Positions 26,368 through 35,295 are shown, counted from the first letter of the stretch. The stretch is DNA of 64,000 nt from Marivita sp030148515 (GCF_048006345.1 NZ_CP180351.1:1488001-1552000), one strand, 5' to 3'. Notes: generated from the sequence alone by a model not told the origin. Numbers and translations: made by a program.

Positions 26368-26484
26368 TTTTATAGGCGACAGTTTTCAATCCACCCGCCC
26401 GCTGCCGCTACATTTACCCTAGCTGATTGTGGCCCTCAAACAGAAGTGGTCTGACGACCGCAACGCAGGAGCGAGGGACCCGCC

Positions 26485-26823
26485 ATGAAAAAGATTGAAG
26501 CCATCATCAAACCCTTCAAACTCGACGAGGTGAAGGAAGCTCTTCAAGACGCCGGCATCCAGGGTCTGAGTGTCGTCGAAGTCAAAGGCTTCGGCCGCCA
26601 GAAAGGCCACACCGAGCTCTACCGCGGTGCCGAATACGTGGTGGACTTCCTGCCGAAGGTCAAAATCGAGGTTGTCCTTGATGATGACCAGGTCGACGGC
26701 GCGATTGCCGCCATCGTAGACGCCGCAAAGACCGACAAGATCGGTGACGGCAAGATTTTCGTATCGCCTGTCGAGCAGGCCATCCGCATCCGCACAGGTG
26801 AATCCGGATCAGACGCGATCTGA
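26485..26823 (+). CDS. glnB: Nitrogen regulatory protein PII
   Basis: PII is a trimeric signal protein that reports 2-oxoglutarate and adenylate levels to the NtrB/NtrC system and to glutamine synthetase adenylyltransferase. The 112-residue protein begins MKKIEAIIKPFKLDEVKEAL. Its T-loop uridylylation site is Tyr51 (LYRGAEYVVDFLPK), and it has the C-terminal signature GKIFVSPVEQAIRIRTGE. It sits 54 bases upstream of glnA in an operon, which favours GlnB over a GlnK that would be paired with amtB. Confidence 0.98.
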   Translation: MKKIEAIIKPFKLDEVKEALQDAGIQGLSVVEVKGFGRQKGHTELYRGAEYVVDFLPKVKIEVVLDDDQVDGAIAAIVDAAKTDKIGDGKIFVSPVEQAIRIRTGESGSDAI

Positions 26824-26877
26824 TCCCGCGCCACACTTTTCGAAAAACGACCCAAACTCAGTGAAAGGGAAGAGAGA

Positions 26878-28284
26878 ATGAGCACTGAAGCGCTTCTCAA
26901 GATGATTAAGGACGAAGATGTCGCGTATGTTGACATCCGGTTTACCGACCCGCGCGGCAAACTGCAGCACGTGACAGTGATGTCCGACCAGGTGGATGAA
27001 GATTTCCTTGAAGAAGGCTTCATGTTCGACGGGTCGTCCATCGCGGGCTGGAAGTCCATCGAAGCCTCCGACATGAAACTGATGCCCGACACTGACAGCG
27101 CATATATCGACCCGTTCTATGCCGAAAAGACCGTGTGCGTGCATTGCTCGGTTGTCGAGCCGGACACCGGCGAAGCCTATAACCGCGATCCGCGCGGCAC
27201 CGCAGCCAAAGCAGAAGCGTACCTGAAGTCCTCGGGCATCGGTGACGTGGCTTATTTCGGCCCGGAAGCGGAATTCTTCCTGTTCGACGACGTGCGCTAT
27301 GCCGTGACACCGAACAAGGTCTCCTACCAGGTCGATGCCGATCACGCGGCATGGAACACCGACACCGAGTTCGAAATGGGCAACCTCGGCCACCGTCCGA
27401 CCTACAAAGGCGGCTACTTCCCTGTAAACCCGTCTGACGATGGTCAGGACATTCGCTCCGAGATGTTGTCCACCATGAAGCGCATCGGCATGAAGGTCGA
27501 CAAGCACCACCACGAAGTGGCGACCAGCCAGCACGAACTTGGTCTGATCTTCGACTCGCTGGTCAAGCAGGCAGACGAACTTCAGAAGTACAAGTACATC
27601 ATCCACAACGTCGCGCAGTCCTACGGCCGCTCGGCCACCTTCATGCCGAAGCCGCTCAAGGGCGACAACGGTTCGGGCATGCACGTCAACATGTCGATCT
27701 GGAAAGACGGCAAGCCGCTGTTCGCAGGCGACAAGTATGCCGACCTGAGCCAGGAAGCGCTGTACTTCATCGGCGGCATCCTCAAGCACGCGAAGGCGCT
27801 TAATGCCTTCACCAACCCGTCGACCAACAGCTACAAGCGTCTGGTCCCGGGTTACGAAGCACCGGTTCTGCGCGCCTACTCCGCACGCAACCGGTCTGGC
27901 TGCGTTCGTATTCCGTGGACCGAAAGCCCGAAGGCAAAGCGCGTCGAGGCCCGTTTCCCCGATCCCACTGCGAACCCCTACCTGTGCTTCTCTGCGCTGC
28001 TGATGGCCGGTCTTGACGGGATCGTTAACAAGATCGATCCGGGCGAAGCCATGGACAAGAACCTCTATGATCTTCCGGCGGAAGAGCTGGCGGGTATCCC
28101 GACTGTCTGCGGCAGCCTGCGTGAAGCCATCACCGAGCTGCAGGCCGACCATGACTTCCTTCTGGCCGGTGACGTGTTCACCAAAGACCAGATCGACGGC
28201 TATATCGACCTGAAGATGGAAGAGCTGGAAGCCTACGAAATGACACCGCACCCGGTGGAATTCGCAATGTATTACAGCAGCTAA
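26878..28284 (+). CDS. glnA: Glutamine synthetase type I
   Basis: Glutamine synthetase joins ammonium to glutamate with ATP. The 468-residue type I-beta enzyme shows FDGSSIAGW near residue 50, EAEFFLFDD near 130, the ATP-binding KPLKGDNGSGMHVN near 260 and NRSGCVRIP near 340. The adenylylation tyrosine is in DKNLYDLPAEE close to residue 397, so it is subject to GlnE control. It follows glnB and shares its NtrC-type site; a terminator follows 26 bases after the stop. Confidence 0.98.
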   Translation: MSTEALLKMIKDEDVAYVDIRFTDPRGKLQHVTVMSDQVDEDFLEEGFMFDGSSIAGWKSIEASDMKLMPDTDSAYIDPFYAEKTVCVHCSVVEPDTGEAYNRDPRGTAAKAEAYLKSSGIGDVAYFGPEAEFFLFDDVRYAVTPNKVSYQVDADHAAWNTDTEFEMGNLGHRPTYKGGYFPVNPSDDGQDIRSEMLSTMKRIGMKVDKHHHEVATSQHELGLIFDSLVKQADELQKYKYIIHNVAQSYGRSATFMPKPLKGDNGSGMHVNMSIWKDGKPLFAGDKYADLSQEALYFIGGILKHAKALNAFTNPSTNSYKRLVPGYEAPVLRAYSARNRSGCVRIPWTESPKAKRVEARFPDPTANPYLCFSALLMAGLDGIVNKIDPGEAMDKNLYDLPAEELAGIPTVCGSLREAITELQADHDFLLAGDVFTKDQIDGYIDLKMEELEAYEMTPHPVEFAMYYSS

Positions 28285-28310
28285 TCCCCGCGATCAGACT
28301 GGATTACGGG

Positions 28311-28335
28311 AAAAGGCGTCCTTTGGGGCGCCTTT
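28311..28335 (+). terminator. Terminator after glnA
   Basis: AAAAGGCGTCC (28311-28321) pairs with GGGCGCCTTTT, including one T-G wobble, and runs into a T-run. The rest of the 282-base gap holds an 8-bp inverted repeat GAAACTGG/CCAGTTTC (28456-28479) that could be an operator for the next gene. Confidence 0.8.
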
Positions 28336-28566
28336 TTCTTGTCTGTTTTGCTCAAGCGAACCTGTGGAACAATGCCCTTAAAAGGCCACCGAGCATTGCG
28401 GTAAATGCCCGCTCCAACTGGACTGTCCCTTCAAAACAAGCCCTCAGAAAAACCTGAAACTGGTCAAATTTCCAGTTTCGGCCAGATTCGCTGCGCATTT
28501 CAGACACATTCCAAGGCTTATATCCTTAATAAGGGCAAACTCCATTGAACCTGGGGAGGTGCAAGG

Positions 28567-29331
28567 ATGACAAATTCGGACGTCACAGTGATCAGCTTGG
28601 TCACAGACAAACCGCGCGACGCGATCTGCCAATCCATTGTGCCTGCGGTCCATCGTTCTCTATCGGACCAACATCTGTCGTTCCAACGGCAGCCGGTGAC
28701 ACGAGACTATATCGACTGGGTCGTGGGTGACACCGACACTCTGACGCTCGCCATCGATGACGTTGGTTCCAGCAGCGTTGTCATGGTGGCCGGTCGGGGT
28801 GCCGATGCGTGTGTCAGTGCAACGCGCCTTGCGAACATCGCGGCGGACCTCTGCCGCAGTTTTGAAGCGCACACTGTTTTCTGGAACGGCTCGAAGCAAC
28901 CTATCGCGGCGGCGGACTTCCTGTCGGCTGGCGACCCCCTTGCCGAACCGTCGGTTGCACGGACGCGTGTCGTACCTCGCAAGATCAAGGCGACCGGCAA
29001 ACTGCGGGCTAGCCAGCGAGGCAAGGCCGCGCAGATGGACAGCTGGATGATGACAGCCGTACGCGCACAGATGAACGGCGTAACGCTGGAAGAGATCGAG
29101 CGTATGGAACTGGAAGAGCGTCGTGCGAAAACCGCTCCGATGCGGTTGTCGGCCTGGGCCATCTCGTTCACCACGGCACTGATCGCAGCGCCTCTGGCGA
29201 TCCCCCTGATCGTTCACAACCTCGTGCGTGGCGAAGACGTGCGTTCTGGTGCAATGGCGCTTGGTGTGGCCGGACTTTTTGCTGTTTTGGCGCAGTTAGG
29301 CATGGCACCGAGCCTTCCGGAACTCCTCTGA
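28567..29331 (+). CDS. Conserved hypothetical protein with C-terminal membrane helices
   Basis: A 254-residue protein that I cannot assign to a named family. The N-terminal 130 residues look like a soluble alpha/beta domain with several hydrophobic strands (TVISLVTD, SSVVMVAGRGADACV). The middle is basic and helical (TRVVPRKIKATGKLRASQRGKAAQMDSW, then EEIERMELEERRAK). Two hydrophobic segments at about 195-218 and 232-250 probably anchor it in the inner membrane. A strong GGGGAGGTG ribosome site and high coding regularity support it as a real gene. It follows glnA after 282 bases. Confidence 0.6.
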   Translation: MTNSDVTVISLVTDKPRDAICQSIVPAVHRSLSDQHLSFQRQPVTRDYIDWVVGDTDTLTLAIDDVGSSSVVMVAGRGADACVSATRLANIAADLCRSFEAHTVFWNGSKQPIAAADFLSAGDPLAEPSVARTRVVPRKIKATGKLRASQRGKAAQMDSWMMTAVRAQMNGVTLEEIERMELEERRAKTAPMRLSAWAISFTTALIAAPLAIPLIVHNLVRGEDVRSGAMALGVAGLFAVLAQLGMAPSLPELL

Positions 29332-29441
29332 TCCAACCATCACATGGCGCGGTCAGTGAAGTCTGACCGCGCGATCCCGCTTGCCCAAACCGCCGCATTT
29401 GTTAACGTCGTTTCAACTTGTTGGAGTTGGAGCCTGTTTTG

Positions 29442-30257
29442 ATGCGTCGATTGATTTCTGCTGTTTGCCTGTCGCTGTGCGCGGCCCTTCCTGCCTACTC
29501 GGCGGAATGTATCACCAACAAGGGCGCGTTCGCGCAATACAAGCAGACACTCGCCGGTCAGGCCGCTGCTGCGGGTGTCGGCCAGCGCGGGCTGGCGGCA
29601 TTGCAGAACGCGCGCCTGTCGGACATCACCTGGCGCTTTGAATCCAACCCCGGCAACCAGACTGGCACGCTGCAAGGCGACCCTGCCAAGTTTCTGGCCA
29701 AACGCTCGGGCAGCACCGCCGAGAATTTCATCAACCAGACCCGCGCCAAGATCGCGCGCAACCCCAACACCTTCGGGTCGATCGAGAGGACCTATGGCGT
29801 CCCCGCTTCGATCCTTGCGACGATCTGGGGCCTCGAGACAAGCTGGGGCGGTTACCTGGGTGGCACAGCGGTGGTCGATGGCGCGGTCACGCTGTCATCC
29901 TATTGCCGTCGTCACCCCCGGTTCGAGCCGCATGCGATTGCCGCGCTCGATATGGTGGATAGTGGAATCCTGTCACCCAGCACCAAGGGCGGCCCCTCGG
30001 GCGAATTGGGGCATATGCAGTTTTTGGCCGGGAACTGGCTGAAATACCGTGTCGACGGCAACGGTGACGGCAGGTCCGATCCATACAATGCCGACGATGC
30101 ACTTGCCACCGCGGCCAACATGCTGCGCCGCAATGGCTGGCGTCCGGGCGAACCCTTCGGCGAGGGCACCCATAACTTCAACGTCTTGTCGGTCTGGAAC
30201 GACAGCGGCAACTACTTGCGCGCCATCGTTTATTCCGCCCAGCGCGCAGGCGGCTAA
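29442..30257 (+). CDS. Lytic murein transglycosylase, MltB type
   Basis: A periplasmic lytic transglycosylase that cleaves the glycan strand of peptidoglycan, leaving 1,6-anhydro-muramic ends. The 271-residue precursor has a Sec signal (MRRLISAVCLSLCAALPAYSAE) and the SLT_2 fold. The probable catalytic glutamate is Glu132 in IWGLETSWGGYLG, followed by GGPSGELGHMQFLAGNW, GDGRSDPYNADDALATAANMLRRNGW and a tail shared with MltB proteins. The ATG at 29442 was chosen because the signal starts there. A degenerate TTAA-N7-TCAA CtrA-like sequence lies at 29402-29416. Confidence 0.87.
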   Translation: MRRLISAVCLSLCAALPAYSAECITNKGAFAQYKQTLAGQAAAAGVGQRGLAALQNARLSDITWRFESNPGNQTGTLQGDPAKFLAKRSGSTAENFINQTRAKIARNPNTFGSIERTYGVPASILATIWGLETSWGGYLGGTAVVDGAVTLSSYCRRHPRFEPHAIAALDMVDSGILSPSTKGGPSGELGHMQFLAGNWLKYRVDGNGDGRSDPYNADDALATAANMLRRNGWRPGEPFGEGTHNFNVLSVWNDSGNYLRAIVYSAQRAGG

Positions 30258-30260
30258 GTT

Positions 30261-30674
30261 TCAGGCCACCATACCGATCAAACCGATGCAAAGGAAGATC
30301 ACACCGCCGGCAGATAAAGCGTAACCAGAATAGTCGTCCGTTCTACGGTCGGCCAAAACGACAGCCGTGGCGTGCGTCAAATCGAGAACGGCGTGCGTAC
30401 TGCCGATCTCGAAATCATAGTTTGAGTCTGCCACATCCGTGGGTTTTTTCACCGTCCAGCCGTCGGCATCCGTAAACTGGAAGGTCGGCCAATAGCTTTT
30501 TCGCCCCTCTTTGTTGTTGAGCACAGCAACCGAGGTAACGACTGCGTCGTGGCGGGTGCCATAAACCCGAAAATACCGGGTTTGCTGGATCGACTTTATG
30601 CCGAATGCGGTCAGTACAATTCCAAATGCGGCCAGCACCGCAGCCCCGAAGAAAGGGATGTCAGAAAAGAACAT
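30261..30674 (-). CDS. DUF3592 membrane protein
   Basis: A 137-residue protein with a hydrophobic segment at each end (about 8-28 and 115-135) flanking a small beta-rich domain containing YWPTFQFTDADGWTV. That is the topology and core motif of DUF3592 proteins, whose function is unknown. The ATG at 30674 has a GGAG ribosome site; a TTG six codons upstream is possible. It converges on the transglycosylase gene, with three bases between stops. Confidence 0.65.
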   Translation of the reverse strand: MFFSDIPFFGAAVLAAFGIVLTAFGIKSIQQTRYFRVYGTRHDAVVTSVAVLNNKEGRKSYWPTFQFTDADGWTVKKPTDVADSNYDFEIGSTHAVLDLTHATAVVLADRRTDDYSGYALSAGGVIFLCIGLIGMVA

Positions 30675-30711
30675 CGATGAATACTCCGTCAATATGAGCG
30701 GATATTCATCA

Positions 30712-31452
30712 TTAGGTTGCTAAATGGTCAAGTGACTCGCGCTTTAGTATAAACGTATGTATCGTGAACAGCACGGCATCACTGTCCGGCAACCGCCACA
30801 ACACCTGCCGTTCGCTGCGCAGATAGGGCGTCTGTCCAGCCTCGGTCAGCGGCCGGGGTTCGGACTCGGCGCGGGGTTGATACAAGCTAGGGTCGTCATA
30901 CCAGAGCGCATTGAATCGCCAGATCGGCCGTCCCGGTCGCACCCCGTCGAACAGGCGCTGCACCCGGCGCGCAACGTCATCGGTATAGCTTTTCACGGGG
31001 ACGTGGATATGGGTCAGCGGACGACCAATCTTTTCGCGCAATCGCCAGCTTGCCGGAAAACACAGGACGGCACCCGTCAATACATGTTCGTCCCCACGCT
31101 TTTCCATCAGGCAAATATCGTTCTGCAGGATCTGGCCCAGCGTGCCGAACGGGTCTGACATGTTGATCAATACATTCCGCCCATCTGGACAGCTCACATG
31201 ATCGCCTGACCGGGTGTAACCCTTGGGCAGGTGGTCCAGAACCGCGTTCATCATCTTCAATAGGTTGCCCGGGTCTGGATCGGCGGTCGCAATCACATCA
31301 TCCCGCCGCGACGCCATCAGCCGCAACCGTTCCGTCATCTGCGCGGCATGGGCATCGTCCACCAGAAGCCAGGGATCATCCCCCAAGGGCGCGATCCCCG
31401 GAAGCGGACGGGGTGTCATCACATCATAAGGCAAGGTGCGTTGCAGGATCAT
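30712..31452 (-). CDS. DUF3445 protein, haem-dependent oxidative N-demethylase-like
   Basis: A 246-residue member of DUF3445, a family that includes the catalytic subunit of a haem-dependent oxidative N-demethylase acting on dimethylamine. Landmarks are PLGDDPWLLVDD near the start, the block LMEKRGDEHVLTGAVLCFPASWRLREKIGRPLTHIHVPV in the middle, WRFNALWYDDPSLYQP, and RSERQVLWRLPDSDAVLFTIHTF at the end. The multi-subunit partners known for such enzymes are not adjacent. It is divergent from dddP, with 163 bases between starts, and both handle methylated osmolyte-type compounds in marine bacteria. Substrate is unproven here. Confidence 0.75.
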   Translation of the reverse strand: MILQRTLPYDVMTPRPLPGIAPLGDDPWLLVDDAHAAQMTERLRLMASRRDDVIATADPDPGNLLKMMNAVLDHLPKGYTRSGDHVSCPDGRNVLINMSDPFGTLGQILQNDICLMEKRGDEHVLTGAVLCFPASWRLREKIGRPLTHIHVPVKSYTDDVARRVQRLFDGVRPGRPIWRFNALWYDDPSLYQPRAESEPRPLTEAGQTPYLRSERQVLWRLPDSDAVLFTIHTFILKRESLDHLAT

Positions 31453-31615
31453 GCAGCAGGACTAGCCCAGCGGCGCGATGCAGAAAAGACATGACGGGCA
31501 AGCAATGTGCAATTGCAGCAGGGCCAAAAGCGTCATGCCGGCCGCCGAACTTGGTCGCAAATCGGCGCGTTTGTGGATGGCGACATCTTCAGCATCGCGG
31601 GCAGGAGGTGCTGCC

Positions 31616-32962
31616 ATGAACACCCATTTCCGCGACACGCGCAAAATTGACCCGACGCGCGGGGCCACCACGGGTGACAACACGCCCAACGATCAGAACC
31701 GGGTCGAGATCGGGCCCACGCAACTGGCCTATGCCGAATGGGCCGCGGCGGGGCTGGAGCTTCCCGACCTGCAGGAAATGCGCCGCTATCGCTGGGCGCG
31801 GCTGACGCAGCATATTGTGGATCGGGATTATGCCGGTCTGTTGATGTTCGACCCGCTGAACATCCGCTACGCCACCGACAGCACGAACATGCAGCTCTGG
31901 AACACCCACAACCCGTTCCGCGCGGTGCTGCTCTGTGCCGATGGCTACATGGTGATCTGGGACTACAAGAATTCGCCCTTCCTGTCCGAATTCAACCCGC
32001 TGGTGCGCGAGGCCCGGTCGGGCGCCGACCTGTTCTATTTCGACCGGGGCGACAAGGTGGACGTGGCGGCGGATGTGTTCGCCAATGATGTGCGCAGCTT
32101 GCTGGCCGAACACGCCCCCGGCAACACGCGGCTCGCGGTCGACAAGATCATGCTGCACGGCCTTCGCGCGCTCGAAGCGCAGGGGTTGCAGATCATGGAG
32201 GGCGAAGAGGTCACCGAGAAAGCCCGCGCCATCAAAGGACCGGACGAGATCAAGGCGATGCGCTGTTCGGTACATGCCTGCGAGGTGGCGATGGCCGAGA
32301 TGGAGCGCTTTGCCCGCACGCATGTGCCCGGTGGCGGCGTATCCGAGGATGACATCTGGGCGGTGCTACATGCCGAAAACATTCGGCGCGGTGGCGAATG
32401 GATCGAAACTCGGCTGCTCACCTCAGGCCCCCGCACCAACCCGTGGTTTCAGGAATGCGGAGGGCGGATTGTGCAGAACAACGAAATCGTCGCGTTCGAT
32501 ACCGACCTGATCGGCAGCTACGGCATCTGCACCGACATGAGCCGCACCTGGTGGATCGGCGACCGCTCCCCGCGCCCCGACATGGTTGAGGCGATGAAGC
32601 ACGCGCATGAGCATGTGATGACCAATATGGAGATGCTGAAGCCCGGCGTGATGATCCCAGACCTGACGGCGCGCACGCATGTCCTGCAAGACAAATACCA
32701 GACCCAGAAATACGGCTGCCTTATGCATGGCGTGGGTCTGTGTGATGAGTGGCCGCTGGTGGCCTATCCAGATCACGCAGTCCCCGGCGCGTTCGATTAT
32801 CCGCTGGAGCCGGGCATGACGCTCTGCGTCGAGGTGCTGGTGAGCGAGGTCGGTGCGGATTTCTCGATCAAGCTGGAAGATCAGGTGCTGATCACCGAAA
32901 CCGGCTATGAGAACCTGTCGAAATACCCGTTTGATCCGGCACTGATGGGGGTGACGCCTTAG
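31616..32962 (+). CDS. dddP: DMSP lyase DddP
   Basis: DddP cleaves dimethylsulfoniopropionate to dimethyl sulfide and acrylate. It belongs to the M24 metallopeptidase fold but is not a peptidase. The 448-residue protein has the Roseobacter N-terminus FRDTRKIDPTRGAT and all six metal ligands described for characterised DddP: Asp295 and Asp297 (FDTDLIGS), Asp307 (CTDMSRTWW), His371 (MHGVGLCDEWP), Glu406 (CVEVLVS) and Glu421 (KLEDQVL). The ATG at 31616 has a strong GGAGG site; longer in-frame starts exist but add unrelated sequence. Its 3' end overlaps the convergent EEP-family gene by four bases. Confidence 0.95.
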   Translation: MNTHFRDTRKIDPTRGATTGDNTPNDQNRVEIGPTQLAYAEWAAAGLELPDLQEMRRYRWARLTQHIVDRDYAGLLMFDPLNIRYATDSTNMQLWNTHNPFRAVLLCADGYMVIWDYKNSPFLSEFNPLVREARSGADLFYFDRGDKVDVAADVFANDVRSLLAEHAPGNTRLAVDKIMLHGLRALEAQGLQIMEGEEVTEKARAIKGPDEIKAMRCSVHACEVAMAEMERFARTHVPGGGVSEDDIWAVLHAENIRRGGEWIETRLLTSGPRTNPWFQECGGRIVQNNEIVAFDTDLIGSYGICTDMSRTWWIGDRSPRPDMVEAMKHAHEHVMTNMEMLKPGVMIPDLTARTHVLQDKYQTQKYGCLMHGVGLCDEWPLVAYPDHAVPGAFDYPLEPGMTLCVEVLVSEVGADFSIKLEDQVLITETGYENLSKYPFDPALMGVTP

Positions 32963-33831
32963 GGCTCGAACACAAACACCTTGGCCAAGACGCCGCTATG
33001 GTCCGACCCAATCAAAGGCCGCGGGGACGCCTGCCCGCCACCCGGTGCGTAGACATGGTCGATCGGTAAGGGAGCGCCCTTCTTGACCAATGTCGGAAAC
33101 AGCGGCCCGGCCCGTGTCGCGCCGATGCTGCGTTCAACCGAGCGCAAGGCAAACGACCATGGCACCATGTTGAAATCGCCCGCGATCACGACGGGTCCGT
33201 CCAGATCCTGAAAGACCGGCAAAAGACGCTCCAGATGGTCGGCCTGATCAAAAGGCCAAGGCCATGACAGATGCAGGCTGAATGCCCAGAATGTGCCCTG
33301 AGGCGCAACGACCTGAACGCCGACCAAAGCGTCGCCCTCTATGCAAATCTCGCCCTCGACCGGCCAGCGCGACAGGATCGCGACCCGCGCCCATTCCACC
33401 AGCGCACAACTGGCCTGATAGGGGTACTCGGCCCGCAGATCGCGCACGAGAGCGGCGTTGCGCGAGGTGAGTTCCTGCAGGGTTACAATGTCAGGGCGCA
33501 TGGCCCGGATGTCAGCCGCGAGCGCGTCGACCTGATCGTTCTCGAACAGCAGGTTCTTTTGGTAGATCGTGATCGGCCCGTCCGGGTGTGACACGTATTT
33601 CTGCGCCACGATCTGCCCCATCGCTGCAAGGCAGAGCACAGCAATGCTCCACCGCATCCAAGCGGGCCAAGGCGACCAGATCACCCACAGGGCAAACGCC
33701 ACGGCGATGGGCAGGCGGAACACGGCCAGACTGTCGCCCAACGGATGCGCTGCGCCCGCGAAACCGCCGAAGAACGCGGCGCCCAGCAAAGCTGCAACAA
33801 TGCTCACCATCGCTTGTCTGGCTCTCACCAT
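32959..33831 (-). CDS. Endonuclease/exonuclease/phosphatase (EEP) family protein, membrane-anchored
   Basis: The 290-residue protein has two or three hydrophobic segments in its first 80 residues, then an EEP (DNase I-like) domain. Motifs in order are YQKNLLFEN near residue 90, IVTLQELTSRNAAL (catalytic Glu), FSLHLSWPWP, VIAGDFNMVPWS (Asp-x-Asn pair) and the final GSDHSGVLAKV (Asp-His). Relatives cleave phosphodiesters in nucleic acids or lipids, and the membrane anchor suggests an extracytoplasmic role. The ATG at 33831 is chosen; 33810 is possible. It is convergent with dddP and divergent from the hydrolase-OsmC gene. Confidence 0.8.
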   Translation of the reverse strand: MVRARQAMVSIVAALLGAAFFGGFAGAAHPLGDSLAVFRLPIAVAFALWVIWSPWPAWMRWSIAVLCLAAMGQIVAQKYVSHPDGPITIYQKNLLFENDQVDALAADIRAMRPDIVTLQELTSRNAALVRDLRAEYPYQASCALVEWARVAILSRWPVEGEICIEGDALVGVQVVAPQGTFWAFSLHLSWPWPFDQADHLERLLPVFQDLDGPVVIAGDFNMVPWSFALRSVERSIGATRAGPLFPTLVKKGAPLPIDHVYAPGGGQASPRPLIGSDHSGVLAKVFVFEP

Positions 33832-33939
33832 CCTGTGACGCTCCCGACACAATGCTTGCGCAGGGAAGACACACCCCACACTCTTGGTTCATACAAAAAG
33901 CCAAAGGGCTGCCCTGCCCCGGCCCCAAGGACACTGAAT

Positions 33940-35148
33940 ATGACCACCGAACGCATCACCTTTCCCGGCCATTCCGGAGACACTCTGTCAGCACGGCTTG
34001 ATCTGCCTGACGGGCCACACCTGGCCACCGCCCTTTTTGCGCATTGCTTCACCTGTTCCAAGGACATTCCGGCAGCCCGGCGGATCGCCGCGCGTCTGGC
34101 CTCTATGGGGATCGCAGTTCTGCGATTCGACTTTACCGGGCTGGGACATTCCAAGGGCGAGTTCGCCAACACGACCTTCACGTCGAATGTCGACGATCTG
34201 CATGCGGCTGCCGCCTACCTGACCGGGCGGGGCATGGCGCCGACGCTGCTGATCGGCCATTCGCTTGGAGGTGCAGCCGTATTGCGGGCCGCAGGTGACA
34301 TGGCAGGCATCAAGGCCGTTGTGACCATCGGTGCGCCCTATGATCCGGAACACGTCACGCACAACTTCTCGGACGCGCTGGAGGATATCGAAAGCGCTGG
34401 CAAAGCGACGGTCGATCTGGGTGGACGTCCCTTCACTATTGGCAAACGTTTTGTCGAGGATGTGAAAGCACAGAAACTCGGCCCTGTGATCAAGGGCTTG
34501 AAGGCCGCACTGTTGGTGATGCATGCGCCGCGTGATGCTGTGGTCGGGATCGAAAACGCCACCAACATCTTTGCCGCTGCGCACCACCCGAAGAGCTTTG
34601 TCACGCTGGACGATGCCGATCATTTGGTCACTCAAGCGCGCGATGCGGAATACGCCGCAGATGTGATTGCAGCTTGGGCGGGACGCTATTTGAAGCTGAC
34701 CCCGCCCGCCCCACCCATTGGCGCACCCGAAGGCATTGTCCGCGTGGCCGAAGCCGATGCTGCCGGGTTCCTGCAGGATGTTCAGGCCGGACCGCATCAC
34801 CTGTTGGCAGACGAGCCCCTGGCCTATGGCGGCACCAATCGCGGGCCGTCCCCTTATGGCCTTTTGGCTGCTGGCTTGGGCGCGTGTACATCCATGACGC
34901 TGCGGATGTATGCTCGGCGCAAGGGCTGGCCGCTGCAGCATGTCACGGTCGATGTGAGCCACGACAAGGTGCATGCGCAGGATGCCAGTACACCGGTTGC
35001 CACCAATATCGACCTCTTTCGCCGCAGGATCACCGTGACTGGCGACCTGAGCGCGGACCAACGACAGAAGCTGCTGGAAATCGCCGATAAATGTCCCGTT
35101 CACAAGACGTTGGAGGCGTCCAGCCGGGTCGAAACCGAACTGGTCTGA
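33940..35148 (+). CDS. Bifunctional alpha/beta hydrolase-OsmC family protein
   Basis: A 402-residue fusion. Residues 1-250 form an alpha/beta hydrolase with nucleophile motif GHSLGGAA (serine near residue 107) and catalytic histidine in DDADHLV. Residues 270-402 are an OsmC domain, a thiol-dependent peroxidase fold, with the two reactive cysteines in LGACTSMTLRMYA and DKCPVHKTLE. The fusion is widespread in proteobacteria, and a role against organic hydroperoxides is plausible but unproven. The ATG at 33940 has AAGGA upstream. A palindrome pair begins four bases after its stop codon. Confidence 0.9.
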   Translation: MTTERITFPGHSGDTLSARLDLPDGPHLATALFAHCFTCSKDIPAARRIAARLASMGIAVLRFDFTGLGHSKGEFANTTFTSNVDDLHAAAAYLTGRGMAPTLLIGHSLGGAAVLRAAGDMAGIKAVVTIGAPYDPEHVTHNFSDALEDIESAGKATVDLGGRPFTIGKRFVEDVKAQKLGPVIKGLKAALLVMHAPRDAVVGIENATNIFAAAHHPKSFVTLDDADHLVTQARDAEYAADVIAAWAGRYLKLTPPAPPIGAPEGIVRVAEADAAGFLQDVQAGPHHLLADEPLAYGGTNRGPSPYGLLAAGLGACTSMTLRMYARRKGWPLQHVTVDVSHDKVHAQDASTPVATNIDLFRRRITVTGDLSADQRQKLLEIADKCPVHKTLEASSRVETELV

Positions 35149-35151
35149 ACG

Positions 35152-35197
35152 CGCCGGAAACGCGTCGACGCGTTTCCGGCGATCCGTCGACGGATCG
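35152..35197. repeat. Tandem palindromes B-A just after the hydrolase-OsmC stop
   Basis: A perfect 30-nt palindrome (35152-35181) has the core ACGCGTCGACGCGT inside GCCGGAA/TTCCGGC arms. It is followed, with a two-base overlap, by the perfect 18-nt palindrome CGATCCGTCGACGGATCG (35180-35197). No T-run follows. The core module B and module A TCCGTCGACGGA recur at 39275 and 55683. Confidence 0.8.
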
Positions 35198-35208
35198 CAT
35201 CGCGCCCC

Positions 35209-35295
35209 ATTCATAATCGTCTTGAGAATTATGAATTTGTCTCAAGAGGCCAAGTGTGACAGGCAGGGGCAAATTTCCTGACCGACAGGCCTGTC
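35209..35295 (+). promoter_or_regulatory. Interlocking inverted repeats in the leader of bmt
   Basis: ATTCATAAT (35209-35217) pairs with ATTATGAAT (35228-35236). CTTGAGA (35221-35227) pairs with TCTCAAG (35240-35246). Each left arm lies in the other's loop, so the two stems compete. A 12-nt palindrome GACAGGCCTGTC (35284-35295) abuts the bmt ATG and includes its AGG ribosome site. This could be an RNA switch or a repressor operator; no known riboswitch class was recognised. Confidence 0.45.

Noticed and set aside
35209..35246. H-type pseudoknot in the bmt leader
   Set aside because: The stems interlock in the right order, but the loop that must cross the 9-bp stem is only three bases, too short; mutually exclusive hairpins are more likely.
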